Part shown: positions 1 through 12,062 of the stretch, piece after piece
Position numbering within the stretch: the first letter of the stretch is position 1
Layout of the letters: every line of letters begins with the position of its first letter
DNA from: Zeugodacus cucurbitae
Lineage: Eukaryota > Arthropoda > Insecta > Diptera > Tephritidae
Assembly (NCBI RefSeq): GCF_028554725.1
Contig: NC_071672.1
Span: 8,946,501-9,010,500, forward strand
Reading direction: 5' to 3'
Length of the DNA: 64,000 bases
Translations under genes and position numbers: made by a program
Notes under the pieces: generated by a model
Databases searched by the model: none
Told to the model about the DNA's origin: nothing
Seen by the model: the letters and a program-made list of their open reading frames with translations, nothing else

Positions 1-2775
1 TCATGTCTTGTCTTGTTTTGTCTTATCATCTTAATTAATTTAAAAACAAATCAAACACAATTGTCTTGTCTTGTCTTGTCTTTTCCTGTCTGGCCTTGTC
101 TTGTCTTATCGTCTTAATTAATTTTAAAACAAATCAAACACAATTGTCTTGTCTTGTCTTGTCTTGTCCTGTCTTCTCTTCTTAATTAGTATAGAAACAA
201 ATAAAATAAATGTCTTGTCTTGTCTTGTCTTGTCTTGTCTTCTCTTCTTAATTAATTTAAAAACAAATCAAACACAATTGTCTTGTCTTGTCTTGTCTTG
301 TCTTGTCCTGTCTTGTCTTGTCTTGTCTTGTTTTGTCTTGTCATGTCTTCTCTTCTTAATTAGTTTAGAAACAAATAAAATAAATGTCTTGTCTTGTCTT
401 GTCTTGTCTTCTCTTCTTAATTAGTTTAGAAACAAATAAAAAAAAAAGGTCTTGTCTTGTTTTGTCTTATCATCTTAATTAATTTAAAAACAAATCAAAC
501 ACAATCGTCTTGTCTTGTCTTGTCTTTTCCTGTCTGGCCTTGTCTTGTCTTATCGTCTTAATTAATTTAAAAACAAATCAAACACAATTGTCTTGTCTTG
601 TCTTGTCTTATCTTGTCTTGTCTTGTCTTGTCTTCTCGTGTCTTGTCTTGTCGTATCTTGTCTTGTCTTTTCTTCTCTGGCCTTGTCTTGTCTTGTCTTG
701 TAGTGTCGTGTCTTGTAGTGTCGTGTCTTGTCTTTTCTTGTCTGGCCTTGCCTTGTCTTGTCTTATCTGCTTAATTAATTTAAAAACAAATCAAACGCAA
801 TTGTTATGTCTTGTCTTGTCTTGTCTTGTCTTGTCTTGTCTTGTCTTGTCTTGTCTTGTCTTGTCTTGTCTTGTCCTGTCATGTCTTGTCTTGTCTTTTC
901 TTCTCTGGCCTTGTCTTGTCTTGTCTTATCTTCTTAATTAATTTAAAAACAAATCAAACACAATTGTCCTGTCTTGTCTCTTCTTGTCTTGTCTTGTCTT
1001 GTCTTGTCTTCTATTCTTAATTAGTTTAGAAAAAAATAAAAAAAATGTCTTGTCTTGTTTTGTCTTGTCATGTCTTGTCATGTCATGTCTTGTCTTGTTT
1101 TGTCTTATCTTCTTAATTAATTTAAAAACAAATCAAACACAATTGTCTTGTCTTGCCTTTTCCTGTCTAGCCTTGTCTTGACTTATCTTTTTAATTAATT
1201 TAAAAACAAATCAAACAGAATTGTCTGGTCTTGTCTTGTTTTGTCTTGTCATGTCTTGTTTTGTCTTGTCTTGTCTTAATTAATTTAAAAACAAATCAAA
1301 CAGAATTGTCTTGTCTTGTCTTGTCTTGTTTTGTCTTGTCTTGTCTTGTCTTGTCTTGCCTTGCCTTGCCTCTTCTTGCCTTGTCTTGTCTTGTCTTGAC
1401 TTGTCTTGTCTTGTCTTGTCTTGTCTTGTCTTGTCTTGTCTTGTCTTGTCTTGTCTTGTCTTGTCTTGTCTTCTCTTCTTAATTAGTTTAGAAACAAATA
1501 AAATAAATGTCTTGTCATGTCTTGTCTTGTCTTGTCTTGTCTTATCTTCTTAATTAATTTAAAAACAAATCAAACACAATTGTCTTGTCTTGTCTTGTTT
1601 TGTCTTGTCATGTCTTGTCTTGCCTTGTCTTGTCTTCTCTTCTTAATTAATTTAGAAACAAATAAAATAAATGTCTTGTCATGTCTTGTCTTGCCCTGTC
1701 TTGTCTTCTCTTCTTAATTAGTTTAGAAACAAATAAAATAAATGTCTGGTCTTGTCTTGTCTTGTCTTGTCTTATTTTGTTTTGTCTTATCATCTTAATT
1801 AATTTAAAAACAAATCAAACACAATTGTCTTGTCTTGTCTTAACTTGTCTTGTCTTGTCTATTCTTGTCTTGTCTTGTCTTGTCTTGTCTTGTCTTGTCA
1901 TGTCTTGTCTTGTCTTGTCTTCTATTCTTAATTAGTTTAGAAACAAATAAAAAAAATGTCTTGTCTTGTTTTGTCTTGTCATGTCTTGTCATGTCTTGTC
2001 ATGTCTTGTCTTGCCTTGTCTTGTCTTCTCTTCTTAATTAGTTTAGAAACAAATAAAATAAATGTCTGGTCTTGTCTTGTCTTGTCTTGTCTTATTTTGT
2101 TTTGTCTTATCATCTTAATTAATTTAAAAACAAATCAAACACAATTGTCTTGTCTTGTCTTAACTTGTCTTGTCTTGTCTATTCTTGTCTTGTCTTGTCT
2201 TGTCTTGTCTTGTCATGTCTTGTCTTGTCTTGTCTTCTCTTCTTAATTAGTTTAAAAACAAATAAAATAAATGTCTTGTCTTGTCTTGTCGTATCTTGTC
2301 TTGTCTTTTCTTCTTTGGCCTTGTCTTGTCTTGTCTTGTAGTGTCGTGTCTTGTCTTTTCTTGTCTGGCCTTGCCTTGTCTTGTCTTATCTGCTTAATTA
2401 ATTTAAAAACAAATCAAACGCAATTGTCTTGTCTTGCCTTGTTATGTCTTGTCTTGTCTTGTCTTTTCTTGCCTTGTCTTGTCTTGTCTTGTCTTGTCTT
2501 GTCTTGTCTTGCCTCTTCTTGCCTTGTCTTGTCTTGTCTTGACTTGTCTTGTCTTGTCTTGTCTTGTCTTGTCTTGTCTTGTCTTGTCTTGTCTTGTCTT
2601 GTCTTGTCTTGTCTTGTCTTGTCTTGTCTTGTCTTGTCTTGTCTTGTCTTGTCTTGTCTTCTCTTCTTAATTAGTTTAGAAACAAATAAAATAAATGTCT
2701 TGTCATATCTTGTCTTGTCTTGTCTTGTCTTGTCTTATCTTCTTAATTAATTTAAAAACAAATCAAACACAATTG
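1..2775 (+). repeat. Island-dense segment, first copy of a ~6.07-kb-spaced duplication
   Basis: Islands alternate with short pentamer runs. Class A cores start at 31, 114, 248, 475, 558, 934, 1113, 1550, 1795, 2115 and 2743; A2 at 1191 and 1276; A4 at 771 and 2394. Class B cores start at 182, 356, 417, 1017, 1479, 1643 (A/B hybrid), 1714, 1928, 2034, 2243 and 2667. Nearly the same sequence returns at 6075-8839 with an offset of 6,064-6,079 bp. A 321-bp local repeat is visible where the sequence after islands 1714 and 2034 restarts at TGTCTGG (1742 and 2063). Confidence 0.9.
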
Positions 2776-3380
2776 TCTTGTCTTGTTTTGCCTTTTTCTG
2801 TCTAGCCTTGCCTTGTCTTATCTTTTTAATTAATTTAAAAACAAATCAAACAGAATTTTCTTGTCTTGTCTTGTTTTGTCTTGTCATGTCTTGTCTTGTC
2901 TTGTCTTGTCTTGTCTAGTCTTGTCTTGTCTTGTCTAGTCATGTCTTGTCTTGTCTTGTCTTGTCTTGTCTTGTCTTGTCTTGTCTTGTCTTGTCTTGTC
3001 TTGTCTTGTCAAATAAAAAAAATGGCTTGTCTTGTTTTGTCTTGTCATGTCATGTCTTGTCTTGTTTTGTTTTATCTTCTTAATTAATTTAAAAACAAAT
3101 CAAACACAATTGTCTTGTCTTGTCTTGTTTTGTCTTGTCATGTCTTGTTTTGTCTTGTCTTGTCTTGTCTTGTCTTGTCTTGTCTTGTCTTGTCAAATAA
3201 AAAAAATGTCTTGTCATGTCATGTCTTGTCTTGTTTTGTCTTATCTTCTTAATTAATTTAAAAACAAATCAAACACAATTGTCTTGTCTTGTCTTGCCTT
3301 TTCCTGTCTAGCCTTGTCTTGTCTTATCTTATCTTTTTAATTAATTACAAATCAAACAGAATTGTCTTGTCTTGTCTTGT
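2776..3380 (+). repeat. Island segment with truncated B islands
   Basis: This holds A2 at 2826 (tail CAGAATTTT), a truncated B tail at 3011-3024, A at 3080, a truncated B tail at 3195-3208, A at 3249 and a 5-bp-shorter A2 at 3337. The truncated B tails (AAATAAAAAAAATG) sit directly on TCTTG pentamers and lack the TTAATTAGTTTAGAAAC half. 3195-3529 is repeated directly at 3530-3864 (335 bp). Confidence 0.88.
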
Positions 3381-4962
3381 CTTGTCTTATCTTGTCTTGT
3401 CTTGTCTTCTCTTCTTAATTAATTTAAAAACAAATCAAACACAATTGTCTTGTCTTGTCTTGTTTTGTCTTGTCATGTCTTGTTTTGTCTTGTCTTGTCT
3501 TGTCTTGTCTTGTCTTGTCTTGTCTTGTCAAATAAAAAAAATGTCTAGTCATGTCATGTCTTGTCTTGTTTTGTCTTATCTTCTTAATTAATTTAAAAAC
3601 AAATCAAACACAATTGTCTTGTCTTGTCTTGCCTTTTCCTGTCTAGCCTTGTCTTGTCTTATCTTATCTTTTTAATTAATTACAAATCAAACAGAATTGT
3701 CTTGTCTTGTCTTGTCTTGTCTTATCTTGTCTTGTCTTGTCTTCTCTTCTTAATTAATTTTAAAACAAATCAAACACAATTGTCTTGTCTTGTCTTGTTT
3801 TGTCTTATCATGTCTTGTCTTGTCTTGTCTTGTCTTGTCTTGTCTTGTCTTGTCTTGTCTTGTCTTGTCTTGTCTTGTCTTGTTTTGTCTTGTCTTGTCT
3901 TGTCTTGTCTTGTCATTTCTTGTCTTCTCTTCTTAATTAATTTAAAAACAAATCAAACACAATTGTCTTGTCTTGTCTTGTTTTGTCTTGTCATGTCTTG
4001 TCTTGTCTTGTCTTGTCTTGTCTTGTCTTGTCTTGTCTTGTCTTCTCTTCTTAATTAATTTAAAAACAAATCAAACACAATTGTCTTGTCATGTCTTGTT
4101 TTGTCTTGTCATGTCTTGTCTTGTCTTGTCTTGTCTTGTCTTGTCTTGTCTTGTCTTCTCTTCTTAATTAGTTTTGAAACAAATAAAATAAATGTCTTGT
4201 CTTGTCTTGTCTTGTCTTGTCTTGTCTTGTCTTGTCTTGTCTTGTCTTGTCTTGTCTTGTCTTGTCTTGTCTTGTCTTGTCTTGTCTTGTCTTGTCTTGT
4301 CTTGTTTTGTCTTGTCTTGTCTTGTCTTGTCTTGTTTTGTCTTGTTTTGTCTTGTCATGTCTTCTCTTCTTAAATAGTTTAGAAACAAATAAAATAAATG
4401 TCTTGTCTTGTCTTGTCTTGTCTCGTCTTCTCTTCTTAATTAGTTTAGAAACAAATAAAAAAAAATGTTTTGTCTTGTTTTGTCTCGTCTTGTCTTGTCA
4501 TGTCATGTCTTGTCTTGTTTTGTCTTATCATCTTAATTAATTTAAAAACAAATCAAACACAATTGTCTTGTCTTGTCTTGTCTTTTCCTGTCTGGCCTTG
4601 TCTTGTCTTATCGTCTTAATTAATTTTAAAACAAATCAAACACAATTGTCTTGTCTTGTCTTGTCTTGTCCTGTCTTCTCTTCTTAATTAGTATAGAAAC
4701 AAATAAAATAAATGTCTTGTCTTGTCTTGTCTTGTCTTGTCTTGTCTTCTCTTCTTAATTAATTTAAAAACAAATCAAACACAATTGTCTTGTCTTGTCT
4801 TGTCCTGTCTTGTCTTGTCTTGTCTTGTTTTGTCTTGTCATGTCTTCTCTTCTTAATTAGTTTAGAAACAAATAAAATAAATGTCTTGTCTTGTCTTGTC
4901 TTGTCTTCTCTTCTTAATTAGTTTAGAAACAAATAAAAAAAAAAGGTCTTGTCTTGTTTTGT
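3381..4962 (+). repeat. 1.58-kb tandem duplication, copy 1
   Basis: Island starts are A 3415, Bt 3530, A 3584, short A2 3672, A 3750 (TTTTAAAAC variant), A 3933, A 4051, B 4164 (GTTTTGAAAC variant), B 4370 (TTAAATAG variant), B 4436, A 4533, A 4616, B 4684 (GTATAGAAAC variant), A 4755, B 4853 and B 4914. Every one of these, private variants included, recurs 1,572-1,582 bp later. The segment from 4503 also matches the start of the window. Confidence 0.92.
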
Positions 4963-6535
4963 CTTGTCTTATCTTGTCTTGTCTTGTCTTCTCTTCTTAA
5001 TTAATTTAAAAACAAATCAAACACAATTGTCTTGTCTTGTCTTGTTTTGTCTTGTCATGTCTTGTTTTGTCTTGTCTTGTCTTGTCTTGTCTTGTCTTGT
5101 CTTGTCTTGTCAAATAAAAAAAATGTCTAGTCATGTCATGTCTTGTCTTGTTTTGTCTTATCTTCTTAATTAATTTAAAAACAAATCAAACACAATTGTC
5201 TTGTCTTGTCTTGCCTTTTCCTGTCTAGCCTTGTCTTGTCTTATCTTATCTTTTTAATTAATTACAAATCAAACAGAATTGTCTTGTCTTGTCTTGTCTT
5301 GTCTTATCTTGTCTTGTCTTGTCTTCTCTTCTTAATTAATTTTAAAACAAATCAAACACAATTGTCTTGTCTTGTCTTGTTTTGTCTTATCATGTCTTGT
5401 CTTGTCTTGTCTTGTCTTGTCTTGTCTTGTCTTGTCTTGTCTTGTCTTGTCTTGTCTTGTCTTGTTTTGTCTTGTCTTGTCTTGTCTTGTCTTGTCATTT
5501 CTTGTCTTCTCTTCTTAATTAATTTAAAAACAAATCAAACACAATTGTCTTGTCTTGTCTTGTTTTGTCTTGTCATGTCTTGTCTTGTCTTGTCTTGTCT
5601 TGTCTTGTCTTGTCTTGTCTTGTCTTCTCTTCTTAATTAATTTAAAAACAAATCAAACACAATTGTCTTGTCATGTCTTGTTTTGTCTTGTCATGTCTTG
5701 TCTTGTCTTGTCTTGTCTTGTCTTGTCTTGTCTTGTCTTCTCTTCTTAATTAGTTTTGAAACAAATAAAATAAATGTCTTGTCTTGTCTTGTCTTGTCTT
5801 GTCTTGTCTTGTCTTGTCTTGTCTTGTCTTGTCTTGTCTTGTCTTGTCTTGTCTTGTCTCGTCTTGTCTTGTCTTGTTTTGTCTTGTCTTGTCTTGTCTT
5901 GTCTTGTTTTGTCTTGTTTTGTCTTGTCATGTCTTCTCTTCTTAAATAGTTTAGAAACAAATAAAATAAATGTCTTGTCTTGTCTTGTCTTGTCTCGTCT
6001 TCTCTTCTTAATTAGTTTAGAAACAAATAAAAAAAAATGTTTTGTCTTGTTTTGTCTCGTCTTGTCTTGTCATGTCATGTCTTGTCTTGTTTTGTCTTAT
6101 CATCTTAATTAATTTAAAAACAAATCAAACACAATTGTCTTGTCTTGTCTTGTCTTTTCCTGTCTGGCCTTGTCTTGTCTTATCGTCTTAATTAATTTTA
6201 AAACAAATCAAACACAATTGTCTTGTCTTGTCTTGTCTTGTCCTGTCTTCTCTTCTTAATTAGTATAGAAACAAATAAAATAAATGTCTTGTCTTGTCTT
6301 GTCTTGTCTTGTCTTGTCTTCTCTTCTTAATTAATTTAAAAACAAATCAAACACAATTGTCTTGTCTTGTCTTGTCCTGTCTTGTCTTGTCTTGTCTTGT
6401 TTTGTCTTGTCATGTCTTCTCTTCTTAATTAGTTTAGAAACAAATAAAATAAATGTCTTGTCTTGTCTTGTCTTGTCTTCTCTTCTTAATTAGTTTAGAA
6501 ACAAATAAAAAAAAAAGGTCTTGTCTTGTTTTGTC
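4963..6535 (+). repeat. 1.58-kb tandem duplication, copy 2
   Basis: Island starts are 4997, 5112 (Bt), 5166, 5254 (short A2), 5332, 5515, 5633, 5746, 5942, 6008, 6105, 6188, 6256, 6327, 6425 and 6486. The offset to copy 1 is exactly 1,582 as far as 5746 and 1,572 afterwards. The step is two pentamers lost from the run between 5776 and 5941, where one TCTCG also appears. The copy boundary near 4,955-4,963 lies inside plain pentamers, as expected for unequal exchange. Confidence 0.92.
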
Positions 6536-8839
6536 TTATCATCTTAATTAATTTAAAAACAAATCAAACACAATCGTCTTGTCTTGTCTTGTCTTTTCCT
6601 GTCTGGCCTTGTCTTGTCTTATCGTCTTAATTAATTTAAAAACAAATCAAACACAATTGTCTTGTCTTGTCTTGTCTTATCTTGTCTTGTCTTGTCTTGT
6701 CTTCTCGTGTCTTGTCTTGTCGTATCTTGTCTTGTCTTTTCTTCTCTGGCCTTGTCTTGTCTTGTCTTGTAGTGTCGTGTCTTGTAGTGTCGTGTCTTGT
6801 CTTTTCTTGTCTGGCCTTGCCTTGTCTTGTCTTATCTGCTTAATTAATTTAAAAACAAATCAAACGCAATTGTTATGTCTTGTCTTGTCTTGTCTTGTCT
6901 TGTCTTGTCTTGTCTTGTCTTGTCTTGTCTTGTCTTGTCTTGTCTTGTCCTGTCATGTCTTGTCTTGTCTTTTCTTCTCTGGCCTTGTCTTGTCTTGTCT
7001 TATCTTCTTAATTAATTTAAAAACAAATCAAACACAATTGTCCTGTCTTGTCTCTTCTTGTCTTGTCTTGTCTTGTCTTGTCTTCTATTCTTAATTAGTT
7101 TAGAAAAAAATAAAAAAAATGTCTTGTCTTGTTTTGTCTTGTCATGTCTTGTCATGTCATGTCTTGTCTTGTTTTGTCTTATCTTCTTAATTAATTTAAA
7201 AACAAATCAAACACAATTGTCTTGTCTTGCCTTTTCCTGTCTAGCCTTGTCTTGACTTATCTTTTTAATTAATTTAAAAACAAATCAAACAGAATTGTCT
7301 GGTCTTGTCTTGTTTTGTCTTGTCATGTCTTGTTTTGTCTTGTCTTGTCTTAATTAATTTAAAAACAAATCAAACAGAATTGTCTTGTCTTGTCTTGTCT
7401 TGTTTTGTCTTGTCTTGTCTTGTCTTGTCTTGCCTTGCCTTGCCTCTTCTTGCCTTGTCTTGTCTTGTCTTGACTTGTCTTGTCTTGTCTTGTCTTGTCT
7501 TGTCTTGTCTTGTCTTGTCTTGTCTTGTCTTGTCTTCTCTTCTTAATTAGTTTAGAAACAAATAAAATAAATGTCTTGTCATGTCTTGTCTTGTCTTGTC
7601 TTGTCTTGTCTTATCTTCTTAATTAATTTAAAAACAAATCAAACACAATTGTCTTGTCTTGTCTTGTTTTGTCTTGTCATGTCTTGTCTTGCCTTGTCTT
7701 GTCTTCTCTTCTTAATTAGTTTAGAAACAAATAAAATAAATGTCTTGTCATGTCTTGTCTTGCCCTGTCTTGTCTTCTCTTCTTAATTAGTTTAGAAACA
7801 AATAAAATAAATGTCTGGTCTTGTCTTGTCTTGTCTTGTCTTATTTTGTTTTGTCTTATCATCTTAATTAATTTAAAAACAAATCAAACACAATTGTCTT
7901 GTCTTGTCTTAACTTGTCTTGTCTTGTCTATTCTTGTCTTGTCTTGTCTTGTCTTGTCTTGTCTTGTCATGTCTTGTCTTGTCTTGTCTTCTATTCTTAA
8001 TTAGTTTAGAAACAAATAAAAAAAATGTCTTGTCTTGTTTTGTCTTGTCATGTCTTGTCATGTCTTGTCATGTCTTGTCTTGCCTTGTCTTGTCTTCTCT
8101 TCTTAATTAGTTTAGAAACAAATAAAATAAATGTCTGGTCTTGTCTTGTCTTGTCTTGTCTTATTTTGTTTTGTCTTATCATCTTAATTAATTTAAAAAC
8201 AAATCAAACACAATTGTCTTGTCTTGTCTTAACTTGTCTTGTCTTGTCTATTCTTGTCTTGTCTTGTCTTGTCTTGTCTTGTCATGTCTTGTCTTGTCTT
8301 GTCTTCTCTTCTTAATTAGTTTAAAAACAAATAAAATAAATGTCTTGTCTTGTCTTGTCGTATCTTGTCTTGTCTTTTCTTCTTTGGCCTTGTCTTGTCT
8401 TGTCTTGTAGTGTCGTGTCTTGTCTTTTCTTGTCTGGCCTTGCCTTGTCTTGTCTTATCTGCTTAATTAATTTAAAAACAAATCAAACGCAATTGTCTTG
8501 TCTTGCCTTGTTATGTCTTGTCTTGTCTTGTCTTTTCTTGCCTTGTCTTGTCTTGTCTTGTCTTGTCTTGTCTTGTCTTGCCTCTTCTTGCCTTGTCTTG
8601 TCTTGTCTTGACTTGTCTTGTCTTGTCTTGTCTTGTCTTGTCTTGTCTTGTCTTGTCTTGTCTTGTCTTGTCTTGTCTTGTCTTGTCTTGTCTTGTCTTG
8701 TCTTGTCTTGTCTTGTCTTGTCTTCTCTTCTTAATTAGTTTAGAAACAAATAAAATAAATGTCTTGTCATATCTTGTCTTGTCTTGTCTTGTCTTGTCTT
8801 ATCTTCTTAATTAATTTAAAAACAAATCAAACACAATTG
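6075..8839 (+). repeat. Island-dense segment, second copy of 1-2775
   Basis: Island starts are A 6105, A 6188, B 6256, A 6327, B 6425, B 6486, A 6544, A 6627, A4 6840, A 7008, B2 7091, A 7187, A2 7265, A2' 7350, B 7543, A 7619, B 7712, B 7783, A 7864, B2 7997, B 8103, A 8184, B 8312, A4 8463, B 8731 and A 8807. Its left part is shared with the 1.58-kb duplication. The main differences from 1-2775 are pentamer-run lengths, for example before 7543 compared with before 1479. Confidence 0.9.
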
Positions 8840-9041
8840 TCTTGTCTTGTCTTGTTTTGTCTTGTCATATCTTGTCTTGCCTTGTCTTGTCTTCTCTTCT
8901 TAATTAGTTTAGAAACAAATAAAATAAATGTCTTGTCATGTCTTGTCTTGCCCTGTCTTGTCTTCTCTTCTTAATTAGTTTAGAAACAAATAAAATAAAT
9001 GTCTTGTCATGTCTTGTCTTGCCTTGTCTTGTCTTCTCTTC
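8103..9041 (+). repeat. 0.94-kb tandem duplication, copy 1
   Basis: Island order is B 8103, A 8184, B 8312, A4 8463, B 8731, A 8807, B 8900 and B 8971. It carries the TGTAGTGTCGTG element near 8406 and the TCATATCTTG variant after 8759. The unit repeats from 9042 with offsets of 939-949 bp, then 914 bp after a shortened pure run. Confidence 0.9.
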
Positions 9042-9915
9042 TTAATTAGTTTAGAAACAAATAAAATAAATGTCTGGTCTTGTCTTGTCTTGTCTTGTCT
9101 TGTCTTGTCTTATTTTGTTTTGTCTTATCATCTTAATTAATTTAAAAACAAATCAAACACAATTGTCTTGTCTTGTCTTAACTTGTCTTGTCTTGTCTAT
9201 TCTTGTCTTGTCTTGTCTTGTCTTGTCTTGTCATGTCTTGTCTTGTCTTGTCTTCTCTTCTTAATTAGTTTAAAAACAAATAAAATAAATGTCTTGTCTT
9301 GTCTTGTCGTATCTTGTCTTGTCTTTTCTTCTTTGGCCTTGTCTTGTCTTGTCTTGTAGTGTCGTGTCTTGTCTTTTCTTGTCTGGCCTTGCCTTGTCTT
9401 GTCTTATCTGCTTAATTAATTTAAAAACAAATCAAACGCAATTGTCTTGTCTTGCCTTGTTATGTCTTGTCTTGTCTTGTCTTTTCTTGCCTTGTCTTGT
9501 CTTGTCTTGTCTTGTCTTGTCTTGTCTTGCCTCTTCTTGCCTTGTCTTGTCTTGTCTTGACTTGTCTTGTCTTGTCTTGTCTTGTCTTGTCTTGTCTTGT
9601 CTTGTCTTGTCTTGTCTTGTCTTGTCTTGTCTTGTCTTCTCTTCTTAATTAGTTTAGAAACAAATAAAATAAATGTCTTGTCATGTCTTGTCTTGTCTTG
9701 TCTTGTCTTGTCTTATCTTCTTAATTAATTTAAAAACAAATCAAACACAATTGTCTTGTCTTGTCTTGTTTTGTCTTGTCATATCTTGTCTTGCCTTGTC
9801 TTGTCTTCTCTTCTTAATTAGTTTAGAAACAAATAAAATAAATGTCTTGTCATGTCTTGTCTTGCCCTGTCTTGTCTTCTCTTCTTAATTAGTTTAGAAA
9901 CAAATAAAATAAATG
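9042..9915 (+). repeat. 0.94-kb tandem duplication, copy 2
   Basis: Island order is B 9042, A 9133, B 9261, A4 9412, B 9645, A 9721, B 9814 and B 9885, in one-to-one correspondence with the preceding unit. The run before 9645 is 35 bp shorter than the run before 8731. A third start of the same series (TGTCTGG after a B island) follows at about 9914. Confidence 0.9.
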
Positions 9916-12062
9916 TCTGGTCTTGTCTTGTCTTGTCTTATTTTGTTTTGTCTTATCATCTTAATTAATTTAAAAACAAACCAAACACAATTGTCTTGTC
10001 TTGTCTTAACTTGTCTTGTCTTGTCTATTCTTGTCTTGTCTTGTCTTGTCTTGTCTTGTCATGTCTTGTCTTGTCTTGTCTTCTATTCTTAATTAGTTTA
10101 GAAACAAATAAAAAAATGTCTTGTCTTGTTTTGTCTTATCTTCTTAATTAATTTAAAAACAAATCAAACACAATTGTCTTGTCTTGTCTTGCCTTTTCCT
10201 GTCTAGCCTTGTCTTGTCTTATCTTTTTAATTAATTTAAAAACAAATCAAACAGAATTGTCTTGTCTTGTCTTGTCTTGTCATGTCTTGTCTTGTTGTAT
10301 CTTGTCTTGTCTTGTCTTGTCTTCTATTCTTAATTAGTTTAGAAACAAATAAAAAAAATGTCTTGCCTTGTTTTGTCTTGTCATGTCTTGTCATGTCATG
10401 TCTTGTCTTGTTTTGTCTTATCTTCTTAATTAATTTAAAAACAAATCAAACACAATTGTCTTGTCTTGTTTTGCCTTTTTCTGTCTAGCCGTGCCTTGTC
10501 TTGTCTTGTCTTGTCTTGTCTTGTCTTGTCTTGTCTTGTCTTGTCTTGTATTGTCTTGTCTTGTCTTGTCTTGTCTTGTTTTGTCTTGTCTTGTCATGTC
10601 TTGTCTTGTCTTGTCCTGTCTTCTCTTCTTAATTAGTTTAGAAACAAATAAAATAAATGTCTTGTCTTGTCTTGTCGTATCTTGTCTTGTCTTTTCTTCT
10701 TTGGCCTTGTCTTGTCTTGTCTTGTAGTGTCGTGTCTTGTCTTTTCTTGTCTGGCCTTGCCTTGTCTTGTCTTATCTGCTTAATTAATTTAAAAACAAAT
10801 CAAACGCAATTGTCTTGTCTAGCCTTGTTATGTCTTGTCTTGTCTTGTCTTTTCTTGCCTTGTCTTGTCTTGTCTTGTCTTGTCTTGTCTTGTCTTGTCT
10901 TGTCTTGTCTTGTCTTGTCTTGTCTTGTCTTGTCTTGTCTTGTCTTGTCTTGTCTTGTCTTGTCAAATAAAAAAAATGTCTTGTCTTGTCTTTTCTTCTC
11001 TGGCCTTGTCTTGTCTTGTCTTATCTTCTTAATTAATTTAAAAACAAATCAAAAACAATTGTCCTGTCTTGTCTCTTCTTGTCTTGTCTTGTCTTGTCTT
11101 GTCTTGTCTTGTCTTGTCTTGTCTCTTCTTGTCTTGTCTTGTCTTGTCTTGTCTTGTCTTGTCTTGTCTTGTCTTGTCTTGTCTTGTCTTCTATTCTTAA
11201 TTAGTTTAGAAAAAAATAAAAAAAATGTCTTGTCTTGTTTTGTCTTGTCATGTCTTGTCACGTCATGTCTTGTCTTGTTTTGTCTTATCTTCTTAATTAA
11301 TTTAAAAACAAATCAAACACAATTGTCTTTTCTTGCCTTTTCCTGTCTTGTCTTGTCTTGTATTGTCTTGTCTTGTCTTGTCTTGTCTTGTTTTGTCTTG
11401 TCTTGTCATGTCTTGTTTTGTCTTGTCTTGTCTTGTCTTAATTAATTTAAAAACAAATCAAACAGAATTGTCTTGTCTTGTCTTGTTTTGTCTTATCATG
11501 TCTTGTTTTGTCTTGTCTTGTCTTCTCTTCTTAATTAGTTTAGAAACAAATAAAATAAATGTCTTGTCATGTCTTGTCTTGCCTTGTCTTGTCTTCTCTT
11601 CTTAATTAGTTTAGAAACAAATAAAATAAATGTCTGGTCTTGTCTTGTCTTGTCTTATTTTGTTTTGTCTTATCATCTTAATTAATTTAAAAACAAATCA
11701 AACACAATTGTCTTGTCTTGTCTTAACTTGTCTTGTCTTGTCTATTCTTGTCTTGTCTTGTCTTGTCATGTCTTGTCTTGTCTTGTCTTCTATTCTTAAT
11801 TAGTTTAGAAACAAATAAAAAAAATGTCTTGTCTTGTTTTGTCTTGTCATGTCATGTCTTGTCTTGTTTTGTCTTATCTTCTTAATTAATTTAAAAACAA
11901 ATCAAACACAATTGTCTTGTCTTGTCTTGCCTTTTCCTGTCTAGCCTTGTCTTGTCTTATCTTTTTAATTAATTTAAAAACAAATCAAACAGAATTGTCT
12001 TGTCTTGTCTTGTCTTGTCTTGTCATGTCTTGTCTTGTTGTATCTTGTCTTGTCTTGTCTTG
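9916..12062 (+). repeat. Island-dense segment
   Basis: Island starts are A 9961, B2 10089 (two A residues short), A1 10144, A2 10227, B2 10330, A1 10426, B1 10629, A4 10780, truncated B 10965-10978, A 11029 (tail AAAAACAATTG), B2 11197, A1 11293, A2' 11439, B1 11531, B1 11602, A 11678 (leader TATCATC), B2 11796, A1 11882 and A2 11965. The longest pure pentamer stretches here lie at 10,859-10,964 and around 11,120-11,190. Confidence 0.88.
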
